NCBI RefSeq assembly: GCF_958295425.1
Contig: NC_081142.1
Coordinates: 28,306,651-28,370,650, forward strand
DNA length: 64,000 nt
Direction of reading: 5' to 3'
Source of the DNA: Solea solea
Lineage: Eukaryota; Chordata; Actinopteri; Pleuronectiformes; Soleidae
Shown here one piece after another: positions 1 through 12,700 of this stretch (position 1 is the stretch's first letter; every line of letters begins with the position of its first letter). The translations under genes and the position numbers were made by a program. The notes under the pieces are model-generated. The model was not told the origin of the DNA, did no database searches, and saw only the letters and a program-made list of their open reading frames with translations.

Positions 1-480
1 TATTTTGTTTTTAATGGAAACATTTTGACCTGAAAGTTTGAAAGTTTGTATATTATTAATGTTTTATTTACTTTAACTTTGAATTTTAGATTTATATTAA
101 AGTCACACGGTCATTGTATCTGTATTTAAATATAATACGTAAATAGTAGTACAATAATACAATATTCCACATTGTATTATTTGTATTGTATATTTTAATA
201 GAAATAAATTAATACATGAAGTTAAATATTTAAAATGTGAAAATCATAACAATATATATACATTTATTAAAAGTATTTCATATGTTATTAATCAACACTG
301 TAGGTGGCGCCAATGAGGCTGCAGCACTTGGCGCCAGCCACCATTCAAACAGCAGAACAATACATACATACTTTAAGTATTAAGTATTAAGTATTGAGAA
401 ACAACCACATACTTGTGTACTCCTGTACTTGTCAAGTATATATTTCCCAAGTATTAAGAAACGGCCAGACACTTCTCTGT
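1..480. other. AT-rich upstream flank of reps2
   Basis: No reading frame or recognisable gene is seen. The stretch is AT-rich, with a short direct repeat of AAGTATT around 375-400. A pair of GGCGCC sites sits at about 306-335. It is the 5' flank of reps2 and may hold distal promoter elements, but nothing can be assigned. Confidence 0.6.
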
Positions 481-600
481 GTGATTCTGACAACGTGTAG
501 TCCCGCCCACTGTTTGTAGTCCCGCCCACTTAAAGACACAGCGCTGTGTTATACACTCTGCAGAAAGACCCGTCTTTATTGTCGTGCTCCTCCTCCTGCT
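480..600 (+). promoter_or_regulatory. reps2: Probable reps2 core promoter
   Basis: A 15-bp motif, GTAGTCCCGCCCACT, occurs twice at 497-511 and 516-530. Each copy contains a CCCGCCC box of the Sp1/KLF type. A weak TATA-like TTATACA lies at about 548-554. The coding start at 684 follows through a CT/CTC-rich leader. Position and GC boxes support a promoter. The transcription start is inferred, not seen. Confidence 0.5.
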
Positions 601-683
601 CCTCCTCCTCCTGCTTCTCCTGCTCCTCCTCGCCGGTGTTAGCGGCAGCAGGATCAGGATGTGTGGCTGTGTTCTGGTGTAGG

Positions 684-947
684 ATGGATCCGGACTGCGG
701 TGTGTGGTGTTCAGGGAGTTTCCTGTCACTGAGTGAACAGGAGCAGAGCTTTTACTCAGGGTTACACGGACTGTGTCAGAGTCACACTGTTACTGCTGCT
801 CCTCCTGCTGCTCCTGCTGCTCCTCACCTTCATCATCCTCTTCCTCCTGCTCCCGCTCCTGCTGCAGAAAACACCGGGAACCTGTCGTCTGTGAAGGTGG
901 CGGAGCTGTTTAAGGCATCCGGTCTTCATCCTGAGCTTCTGCACAGA
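684..947 (+). CDS. reps2: reps2 exon 1 (coding part)
   Basis: Encodes residues 1-88: start, LSEQEQSFY (first helix of EH1), an Ala/Pro-rich insert rich in CTCCTGCTC repeats, and the [10 protein letters not shown] segment. It ends in phase 0 at the donor AGA|GTGAGT, which is followed at once by a short GAT repeat. Confidence 0.88.
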
Positions 948-1283
948 GTGAGTGATGATGATGATGATGATGAGCTGCTGCTTCATCACATGTTCCACAG
1001 CTAAGAGCTGCAGCTGCAGGAGACACTGTGTGTGTGTGTGTGTCCAGGTATTACTAATGTTGTGGGGACCTAAACCTGTCCACAGTCACATTATTATGGG
1101 GACTTGTCCTCCTTGTCCCCATAACGTAGACTTCTACATTTTAAGGTGAAGATATGTTTTAAGGTAAGGGTCAGGGTTAGGATTAGGATTAGGATTAGGT
1201 CAGTAGTAATTGTGGTTAAGATTAGAGTAAATCTCCAGGAATGTAAGTCAATGGAATGTCCCCTCAAGTCATGAATGTCGAAC

Positions 1284-1314
<31 letters not shown>

Positions 1315-3687
1315 TTAATCAATTAATCTCATTCGACTAATCAATCAGTTACAGATTTGGTCACAAGTCCTCCTCCAACTGTGTCTGTGTGTGTGTGTGT
1401 TTGTCATATGCTGACTGTGCTGTGAGCGCCCCCTGCTGCTGAGAACCAGCCTGACACACAGAGGCTCAGTATCATTGAAGAACATGGTTTAACTAAACAC
1501 CTGTGTAATCAAATCTGCGTCAGTCTAAGTCGACGACGTCTTTAAGGACACGTTGACTTCTTTATCTCACTGTGAGACTCACTCTCCCACACCAAAGTCC
1601 AGAGAGAAAACCAGTGATTTTAACGTCACACACACACACAGGAGTTGTTGATCCACTGCTGCCTCCATCACTGTGTTCATTTACGAGTTTGGCCTTTGAA
1701 ATCCTTTGTTCAGAGTCACACAAAGTAACCACACGAGGCAGCAGAGGACCAGCACCTCCTGTGTCCCTGCGACTTTGGTGTGGGAGAGTGAGTTGTTTAC
1801 AGACTTCAGTTTCCTGTTGGAAAAGTCTGTCTCACAGTGAGATAAAGACGTGATCATGTTCTTAAAGATGTCGTTGACTTAAACTGACATGGATTATATG
1901 AACTGAGGTTCAGCATGTGTGTGAGAACCTCATGTATCCACACTAAACCTCAACAACGATCACTTGAACACTCTGGAGTCAAAGAACGACTCAAACTGAT
2001 AAAGTGGTTATTGGTATAATTGACGTTGATTGATTGATTGATTGATTGTTGCTGCTGTCACACAGATTGTGACAGTGTGTCATCTGACAGGATTGTGGTC
2101 TGTCCTATGTTTGGTCTGTCCTCACTCACTCACTCACTCACTCACTCACCCAGTCAGACTACTTATTGCTGATGCATCACAGGAATATAATGGACATATT
2201 TTTCCAGCTCAGATGAACACAGCACATCAGATCAGCGCCTCCATTCACTCTCTGTTCTGATGGGTCGGCTCAAGGCCATCACAGTCTATTGTGTGTGTGT
2301 GTGTGTGTGGGTGTCAGGAAGTTTGGCACTGAGCTTCCTTCCTTCCTGTCCGGCCTGGATCAGCGCCACCTCACTGGGTTTGAGTGACACCCGGGGCCTG
2401 TAAGCCTGGTTTGTCCGAGCCGCTGCAGGATGTCTGCTGCAGGACTCTGCCGTGACTCCAGGGTCAATATGTCACTGAGTATCAGAGAATCTTCAATCAT
2501 GTGTTTCCTTCATGACAAACAGTCGACATCCAAGACCCCGCCTCCCCCAAACGAGATCTGTCAATAAACATTTTCCATATTTGAAATGGACGTGGTCTCT
2601 CAGTGTGGAGATTAAAGGAAGGAAAATGAGGAAAGCATCTTTATTTGTCATTATACAACAACAACTGGTTAATGAATTAAAGCTCCTAATGCTGAAAGAA
2701 TCCAATTTAAACTTCTATTTATAATCGTTCTTTACCAGCGGAGCTCCTGACGTCAGTGGCTCAGTTTGTTTACGCCGCCATGTTGGCAGGAAAACCTTCT
2801 GACACCTGCCCTCTGGTGCTTTTCAGCAGAACTGCAGCATTATTACGTCACTCGTTCTACTCACAATAAAAGTGCATGTGAATATGTCTTAAATAACATA
2901 ATCTGATTTTTACTATAATTACTCAAGAAGTAGTAGTAGTAGTAGTAACAGTAATAGAAGAAGAATAAGTAGCAGTAGAAGAAGAAATAGTAGTGATTGT
3001 AGAAGAAGTGGTAGTAAAAGTAGTGGTAGAAGAAGTAGTAGAAGTAGTAGTAGTAGAAGAAGAAGTAGTAGTAGTAGAAGAAGAAGTAGAAGTAGTAGAA
3101 GAAGAAGTATAGAAGAAATAGTAGTAATAGTAGTAGAAGTGGTAGTAAAAGTAGTGGTAGAAGAAGAAGTAGTAGTAGTAAAAGTAATAGAAGAAGAATA
3201 AGTAGTTGTAGAAGAAGAAATAGTAGTAGTAGTAGAAGTAGTGGTAGTAGTAGAAGAAGAAGAAAAAGTAGTAGTAGTAGTAGTAGAAGTGGTAGTAGGA
3301 GAAGAAGTAGTAGTTGTAGAAGTAGTAGTAGTGGTAGTAGAAGTGGTAGTAAAAGTAGTGGTAGTAGTAGAATAAGAAGTAGTAGTAGTAGAAGAAGTAG
3401 TAGAAGAAATAGTAGTAATACTAGTAGAAGTAGTAGTAAAAGTAATAGAAGAAGAAGAAGTAGTTGTTGAAGAAGAAATAGTAGTAGTAGTAGTAGAAGT
3501 GGTAGTAAAAGTAGTGGTAGTAGTAGAAGAAGAAGGAGTAGTAGTAGTAGAAGAAATAGTAGTAATAGTAGTAGAAGTGGTAGTAAAAGTAGTGGTAGTA
3601 GGAGAAGAAGTAGTCGTTGTAGTAGTAGTAGTAGTAGAAGAAATAGTAGTAGTAGTAGAAGTGGTAGTAGTAGAAGAAGTATTAGTT

Positions 3688-3721
<34 letters not shown>

Positions 3722-6700
3722 AAGAAATAGTAGTAATAGTAGTAGAAGTGGTAGTAAAAGTAGTGGTAGTAGGAGAAGAAGTAGTCGTTGTAGAAGTAGT
3801 AGTAGTAGTAGTAGAGGAAATAGTAGTAATAGTAGTAGAAGTGGTAGTAAAAGTAGTGGTAGTAGGAGAAGAAGTAGTCGTTGTAGAAGTAGTAGTAGAA
3901 GAAATAGTAGTAATAGTAGTAGAAGTGGTAGTAAAAGTAGTGGTAGTAGTAGAATAAGACGAAGTCGTAGTACTTCTTCTTCTTCTTCTTCTCATGTGAT
4001 GAGTGGTGTGGTTCCTCGTGGTCATTAGCGGTGTTTCTGGAATCATCTCCTGTGCAGATGTGGATCTCACGTCGCTGTGAAAGCTGCAGAGTGACTTTCA
4101 GTGCAGGTCGAGCACAATGAGCCCATGCACTGCACATGACCCTCGGCCTCATGAGACAATAACAGCAGCGCCCTCATTCATTCGTTCATAGTTCATAAAC
4201 ACATGATGGTGACAGCTCTTGCTTCAGGAAAAACAAAGTCCAGACTTGACTTTGAAATTCATTCCATGTATGTATCTGCTCCCTGATGTTGGATATGATG
4301 CTGTGTTTCGCAGGTGACTGAGGTGTGTGGCGCGAGGCAGCTGGGTTACTTTGGTACGCCTCAGTTCTACGTGGCTCTGAAGCTGCTCGCCGCCGCTCAG
4401 GCAGGTTTGCCTGTTCGCCTGGACAGTGTCACAGCCACCAGTAAGTGTTCCGCTCAGGCCGGAGGAGTCTGACGAGAGCCAAAATGGATCAGGAGATAAT
4501 CTGAACGTGGCAGGATTTGGTCTAATCGTGTGGAAAGGGCTAAGTGGGTTAGGAGAGCAGAAGACACAGTCTCACAGCATGTGACGCAGGATCATGATGG
4601 ATTAATATGAAGAGTATAGATTTGAAATCGGCCATGATTGATCACAGACGCTCATCCTGATGAACTCCTGTTGTCTCAGTGATTGTCACACATGAGGTTA
4701 AACTCTAAAATCAGGTTTTTTTGTTTACATCACATGTTTTTTTTTTAGCTACTTAAATGGAAATATAAAAAGTACAAATGACATAACATGGTAAATATCA
4801 GCAAAATGCTAGTTAAGGTTTGTAGAAGTGTAGTTGTGTGAGGTAGTCAACACTAACTGTGCAGATGGCGCCCCCTGCAGCCTGAGAACAAAAGACTCAC
4901 CATATCTACGTCACATGATCACGTCTTTATCTCACTGTCAGACAGACTTTCCAACAGCAAAGTGAAGTTTGTAAACCACTCACTCTCCCACACCAGAGTC
5001 CAGAGAGAAAATCAGTGATTTTAGCTCACAGGGACACAGGAGCTGCTGGTCCTCTGCTGCCTCGTGTGGTCACTGTGTGTCACTGAGGTCAATCTGAACA
5101 GAGGATTTTAAACCCCGAATTGACAAAATCAGACATTAGAACTTGGTGATGGAGGCAGCAGTGGATCACCAACTCCTGTGTGTGTGATGTTAAAATCACT
5201 TATTTTCTATGTGGACTTTGGTGTGGGAGAGTGAGTGGTTTACAAACTTCCCTTTGCTGTTGGAAAGTGTAAGTGAGTGAGCCTCTGGTTCTCTTCCTCT
5301 GTTATGGCTGCAGATCTACCTCTGCCCAGATTTGTGGGGATGAAGAATGAAGCAGAGATGAGATACTCGTCCCTGCCTCTCGGTGTAGAAGCTCAGTGTG
5401 GATCAGTGTCGTGGACTCTGGCTGACAGAAGCAGCTTCAGACGCCTGGAGGCCACTGTGGAGAAGAAGGTAAGCACAGGACTAAACCTCTGATGATTTAG
5501 GTGCTGTTTATTGTTCAAAATGTTCAATACCAGTATCAGCACTGATCGTTAGTCTCAATAACACTGATACCACCACCATTAATATGTGATACCAACATCA
5601 GTTGTTGTTTACTTATTTCAAACAACCGACATTTGAGCTCATGCTTTTGTCAACTACATATGACCAGAGTTCCACTAATGTGGGTTTTTGTCAATGGACC
5701 AAAGTCCACAGACATCTCACACACACACACACTGCTGCCTCCATCACTAAGTTCAAATGTCTTATTTTGTCACTTCAGTGTTTGAAATCCTGTGTTCAGA
5801 TTGACTTCAGTGACACACAGTGACCACACGAGGCAGCAGAGGACCAGCAGCTCCTGTGCCCCCCCGTCAAAATCACTGATTTTCTCTCTGGGGTGTGTGT
5901 GTGTGTGTGTGTGGGAGAGTGAGTGGTTTACAAACATAAAGCAGTGAACATGATGTTCTTGAAATATCTGCTGGAAATAGAGCTGCTGGTCCTCTGCTGC
6001 CTCGTGTGGTCACTTTGTGTCACTGAGGTCTTCTCTGTGGACGTTGGTGTGGGAGAGTGAGTGTGTGTGTGTGTGGGAGAGTGAGTGGTTTACAAACAAA
6101 AGTCTGTCTGACAGTGAGATAAAGACGTGAACATGTTCATAAGATACCGTGCACAAGAATTTGAAGTATTTGATTAAGTGGCTGAAATCCTGGTGATGTC
6201 ATTGCGTCCTGGTTTTGACAGGAACCCTGGTCTCCACCTGGATCACCACACACTTCCCCACCTATCTCTCCAGCGACGTATCGCAGCTACTCGTGCGTCA
6301 AACAGAAAAATGGAGCCGACTCACAAATCAGTAAGTTTTTATTATGACCTTGTTTTTATATAACTAAATAAATGTGTAATTGAGAGGAAAATGGTAGCTG
6401 GATGTTGTCAGTTTGTCTTATGTCCGTCAGTCTATGAAGGGACGCAGACAAAATGGCCGCTGGCTCAGCTGGAGCCGCACTCCTCCCCCAACAAGTACGC
6501 CTCCAAACCCACGGTGGAACATCCTGTCATGACCCGGGTACAAATGAGTTCTTTTGTTTGGATCTGAATTTTATAACATTTTAAATAATAATTCACATGT
6601 TTTTCTTCTTCTCTCTGTGTTTGTGTGTTTGTGTGTTTGTGGCTCAGGCGTCTTCATCAGAGAGGATAAACCGTCAGGATGTGGATGATTATTGTGACAC

Positions 6701-9700
6701 TGACCCCTGGAGGATCACAGAGGAACAGCTCGACTATTACACCAACCAGTTCAGGAGTCTTCAGCCGGACCTGGGCGCTCTGATCCTCGGTACACACGCA
6801 ACAACACAAGACAACACAACAACACTGACACACACATAGGGGGGTCTGATGGAAGAACACAACACCAACACAACACAACACCAACACAACAACAACACAA
6901 GACAACACAACAACACTGACACACACATAGGAGGGTCTGATGGAAGAACACAACACCAACACAACACAACAAAAACACACAACAACAACACAACAACAAC
7001 ACAACAAAAACACACAACACCAACTCAACACAACACCAACACAACACAACACAACAAAAACACACAACAACACCTACACAACACAACAAAAACACACAAC
7101 ACCAACTCAACTCAACACAACACCAACACAACACAACAAAAACACACAACAACACCAACACCACACCAACTCAACACAACACCAACACAACACGACAACA
7201 CCAACTCAACACAACAAAAACACACAACAACACTGACACACACAGAAGGATCTAATGGAAGAACACAACACCAACACAACAAAAGCACACAACAACACTG
7301 ACACACTGACACACACACAGGGACACAACACCAACACAACACCAACTCAACATCAACACAACACCAACACAAACACACCACAACACAACAAAAATACAAC
7401 ATCAACACAACTCAGCACAACACAACAAAAACATAACATCAACACAACTCAACACAATAACACAACACCACCAACACAACAAAAACACAACATCAATACA
7501 ACTCAGCACAACACAAATACAACACCACCAACACAACAGAACACAACATAACACAACACAACACAAACTAAAAACACACAACACTAATACGAACACAACT
7601 CTTTTAATTGGCAGAAAAACAAACACAAACTAACACAACAACACTGACACCAAACTGTTTAAAGATGTGTTTCCTTTAATTAACAGCTCTATATTAACTC
7701 AAATTAATCTATCCTTATTAACTGGATATGTGCCCCAAACGTTTAAAACAGCAGTTTTTCAACCCCTTCTCAAAAGAGCGACCCTTGACCCAGATATTTT
7801 AGCTAACTACTAACCTCTTTCTAATCTTCCCTTTGTTTCTAAAATCTTAGAAAAGGCAGCTGCTAATCAATGATGTGAATATTTCAAAACATAAACTAAT
7901 AAATTATTATTTTCTTTGTTTTTCTCAGGATCTGTGGCCAAAAACTTCTTCACTAAATCCAAACTCCCCATCCCTGAACTGTCACACATCTGGTGAGCGA
8001 GTGAGTCTGTGAGTGAGTGAGTGAATGAGTGTCTGAGTGAGTGAGTGAGCAAGTGTGAGTGAATGAGTGAGAAACAATAAATGTTCGAAAAAATATTCAA
8101 ATGAACATCACAGTAGTCGAGTCTGTTTGTAACAAACTATTTTTTATTAATTACAGACTAAAGTAGATCAGACAATGTAAACTGTTGTCATCTGCAGTGG
8201 TTTATCTGGAGTGGTTAATCTGAAGTGGTTTATCTGGAGTGGTTTATCTGGAGTGGTTAATCTGCAGTAGTTAATCTGAAGTGGTTTATCTGAAGTGGTT
8301 AGTCCGAAGTGGTTAATTTGGAGTGGTTTATCTGGAGTGGTTAATCTGAAGTGGTTTATCTGGAGTGGTTAATCTGAAGTGGTTAATTTGGAGTGGTTTA
8401 TCTGGAGTGGTTAATCTGAAGTGGTTTATCTGGAGTGGTTAATCTGAAGTGGTTAATTTGGAGTGGTTAATCTGAAGTGGTTTATCTGGAGTGGTTAATC
8501 TGGAGTGGTTTATATTGGCTGGTATATTGGTTTATATTGGTTTATATTGGCTGGTCTTCAATTTACCAAAATTCTCCCACACTACACCGCTCCTCCAGTC
8601 CCTTCACTGGCTTCCTGTAGCTGCTCGCATCCGCTTCAAGACTCTAGTGCTTGCGTTCCATGCTACAAACGGATCCGGTCCAGCCTACATCCAGGACATG
8701 ATCAAAACCTACACCCCAGCCCGCCCACTCCGCTCTGCATCGGCAAACTGGCTCGCTGCCCCCTCACTGAGAGGATCGCAGAGGAACTCGAGACTGTTCA
8801 CTGTCCTAGCTCCCAAATGGTGGAACGAGCTCCCCATCAACATCCGGACAGCGGAAAGCCTCCACATCTTCCGCCGCCGACTAAAAACACATCTCTTCCG
8901 ACTCTACCTCGACTAAGACGACGACGACAAAAAAAACCCAAAAACTTATACATCGCACTTATGACTAGCACTTCATAGTTTGTCTTACTTGAAGCTCTTT
9001 CTTACTTCTAGCTCTTATTTGTACCCAAATGTTTAAATGCACTTATTGTAAGTCGCTTTGGATAAAAGCGTCTGCTAAATGACATGTAATGTAATGTAAT
9101 GTAATGGTTTATCTGGAGTGGTTAATCTGAAGTGGTTTATCTGAAGTGGTTAACCTGGAGTGGTTAATCTCATTTCTTAATCTTGTTTCTTTCACAGGGA
9201 GTTGAGTGACGTGGACAGAGATGGCGCTCTCACCTTCTCTGAGTTCTGCACGGCGTTTCACCTGATTGTGGCGAGAAAGAACGGCTACGCTCTGCCGGAG
9301 AGTTTACCTGTGACTCTGAGACCTCAACAAGAGGAGGAGGAGGAGGAGCAGGAGGAGCAGGAGGAGGTGATGAAGATAAAGGAGGAGGAGGAGGAGAACA
9401 TGGCCGACACTCCTGAAGTAAGAGGAAAAACAAACAAACTCATAAAGAATCTGATTTTATCATCGTTACATTTATTCTTGTCTCTTCTCCAGAGCACAGA
9501 GCCGCTCATCGTGTTTGAGGACGACGCTGCACCTCGACACAGTCACATGGTGAACACCAACACATTTCATACACTTCTACAGACACTGAGATTTCTTTTA
9601 ATAATTCACACTGATTCATTAAAAACTGCAGACAGGAAGTTCACCAAACCCACGATGAAGAAAAGTGACCCTCTGTGATGGAGATTACACCTCTCTTTGT

Positions 9701-12700
9701 CACCAGCAGGGGGCAGCAACACTCTGAATATGAACTCCTGTCTGATCTCATTTCATTGCTTTGTTTTTGTCTTTTTCAGAGTCGCAGCAGATTTGAGCCG
9801 AGTTTAACAAAACAATCTTTAAAAGAAGAATCGTGTCAACAAGGTAAACAAATATATTTATTTCATTCTCCATAAGTTAAAAGTCATTTAAAAAGTTCAG
9901 TTTTTTTAAATGAATGAGATATTTTTTCTTAAAAACAAAGTCTGTTGCAATAAAATAAATAATCATTTCTGTTGCTTTTCTGTTTATTACAAAAGAATAT
10001 TTTTGGAAGTGTAATATATTTTATTATTTACTATGTCTCATTTGTTGGTAAACAACAGATTTTATTTCTGAGAAACTATTTCCTCTCATTTCATAATGTA
10101 TGAAATTAATTATTTTTATATTCTTGTCTCATAAAAACAGCAAAAAAATATATTTTTAGTCGTTTAAAAAGCGGCATATTTGTTTATTTCTTGTAAATTG
10201 TAATTCACATTATTTTTAAGAACATTATATGACATGAAATAAAAAAGGTAATTTATAATTTAATAAAGAAGGCAATGGATTCTTAGATGTTAAAAAAAAA
10301 AAAAGATGTTAAATAATCCACAGACTCTTGTGTATTTCCATTGGGAATAATTTGATCAGATTACAGCTGGATTACAGTCTTTTATTTGTCCTCTTCATAA
10401 TTTTAAATTTTAAATGAATAAATTATGAATAAACATTGTCTTCTCTTTGTTTGTACAGATGATGATTTGACGAGAGCGACGACATCACAGCAGAAACCTA
10501 TTCTACCACTCTGTGCTTTTCCTCAGAGACCAGGTGATAAGATATAAGAGATAAGATAAGATAAGATAAGATAAGATAAGATAAGGTAAGATATAAGATA
10601 AGATAAGGTAAGATAAGATAAGATAAGATAAGGTAAGATATAAGAGATAAGATAAGGTAAGATATAAGATAAGATAAGGTAAGATATAAGAGATAAGATA
10701 AGAAAAGGTAAGAGATAAGGTAAGATATAAGAGATAAGATAAGGTAAGATATAAGAGATAAGATATAAGGTAAGATATAAGAGATAAGATAAGATATAAG
10801 AGATAAGATAAGGTAAGAGATAAGATAAGGTAAGATATAAGAAGATAAGGTAAGATATAAGAGATAAGATATAAGAGATAAGATAAGGTAAGATATAAGA
10901 GATAAGATAAGGTAAGATATAAGATAAGATAAGGTAAGATATAAGAGATAAGATATGGTAAGATATAAGAGATAAGATAATGTAAGATATAAAAGATAAG
11001 ATAAGAGAATGTAGCTGAACATGAATTTTCCTTAAAACCTGAAGCTTTTTTTAAAGTCATTACAGAGGAAAATATAAAACAGTTCTCACAGTTTGTGAAT
11101 GTGACAAAAATAATTCAAGGCCCTTGAAAGTTTTTGAAAATGGCCCTAAATACAAAGACAAAAGACAATCACTTTGTCCAGATGTAAATCAATAAAAGTG
11201 GACGTCATGTTGTCCTCCCATCTGAAGCTGTGTCAACACATTCACTCCTAGAATTTGAGAGAATTAGTCCTGGAAGGTCCTGGAAAGTCCTTGAATTTGT
11301 TGTCAACCGAGGTGTAAAAACCTTGGTATAAATTTGCAGTCATTAGAGTGTGACTTGAATGTGTTCTTCCTCTCAGAACCTCCTCAGGATCTGGACCCAC
11401 AGATGAGGACCAGAACCAGGCCAAGGTGAGAGCATTTCACTCACAGTGTGACCGGATCAGAACCATGTCACAGACTCGCTTCACAGAACCATGTCACAGA
11501 CTCGCTTCACAGAACCATGTCACAGACCCGCGTCACAGAACCATCACAGACCTGTGTCTCGGTGTTGTTTCTGTCTGCAGGTCTTACTCCAGCACATCCT
11601 TTGAAGACAGTCTGAAGAAAACCGAGGAGCCTCCGACGCCTCCACCACGACCCCAGAAGACCCACTCCAGAGCCTCGTCACTGGACCTCAACAAGCTGCT
11701 CCAGCAGGGGGCGCCAGGTACCACATCCTCACACTGACCTGGCTCTTCACAGATCCTGAGATGGAATCAACAAAATTATATTTTGTTTTAATGTGTTTCT
11801 GACTCAGGTTTAAGGTTTTTTTGACTCAGGTTTAAGGTGTTTTTGACTCAGGTTTAATGTGTTTTTGACTCAGGTTTAAGGTGTTTTCGACCCAGGTTTA
11901 AGTTTTTTTTTGACTCAGGTTTAATGTGTTTTTGACCCAGGTTTAAGGTGTTTTTGACTCAGGTTTAAGGTGTTTTTGACCCAGGTTTAAGGTTTTTTTT
12001 GACTCAGGTTTAATGTGTTTTTGACCCAGGTTTAAGGTTTTTTTGACTCAGGTTTAAGGTGTTTTTGACTCAGGTTTAAGGTGTTTTTGACTCAGGTTTA
12101 ATGTGTTTTTGACTCAGGTTTAAGTTTTTTTTGACTCAGGTTTAAGGTGTTTTTGACTCAGGTTTAATGTGTTTTTGACTCAGATTTAAGGTGTTTTTGA
12201 CCCAGGTTTAAAGTTTTTTTTGACTCAGGTTTAATGTGTTTTTGACCCAGGTTTAAGGTTTTTTTGACTCAGGTTTAATGTATTTTGACCCAAGTTTAAG
12301 GTTTTTTTTGACTCAGGTTTAAGGTGTTTTTGACTCAGGTTTAAGGTGTTTTTGACTCAGGTTTAAGTGCATATTGTCTTGTGTGTTTCAGGAGTAAAAA
12401 GTGCTGGATGGTTACTTCCTCCTCCAGCTCTGCCTCCAAGACCGTCGGCCTCTCAGGTGACTCACACTTTTTATATTGTACAATTCTGCAAACTTCAAAG
12501 TGTGGTTGTGCTGTGAGCGCCCCCTACAGTACACCTAGAGCTGAGCAGGCTCGTTCTTACAGAAAACACTTCATAAAATCTACATCAGTTTAAGTCTATG
12601 ATATCTCCTGTATGTCACATGTTCACGTCTTTATGTCACTGTTAGAACAGGAAAGTGGTTTGTAAACCACTCACTCTCACACACCAAAGTCCACAGAGAA

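Noticed and set aside
546..683. In-frame ATG at 546 as the reps2 start
   Set aside because: It would add a Cys/Ser-rich repeat peptide without similarity to REPS proteins, and it lies close to or before the likely transcription start.
2919..4152. Thr/Ser-rich 383-codon frame on the - strand and Val/Glu-rich + strand frame
   Set aside because: AGT/AGA triplet repeat read in different frames; no non-repeat coding part.
11702..11717. CTCF site in reps2 exon 13
   Set aside because: CAGCAGGGGGCGCCAG is similar to the core, but it is explained by coding of QQGAP. Not claimed as regulatory.
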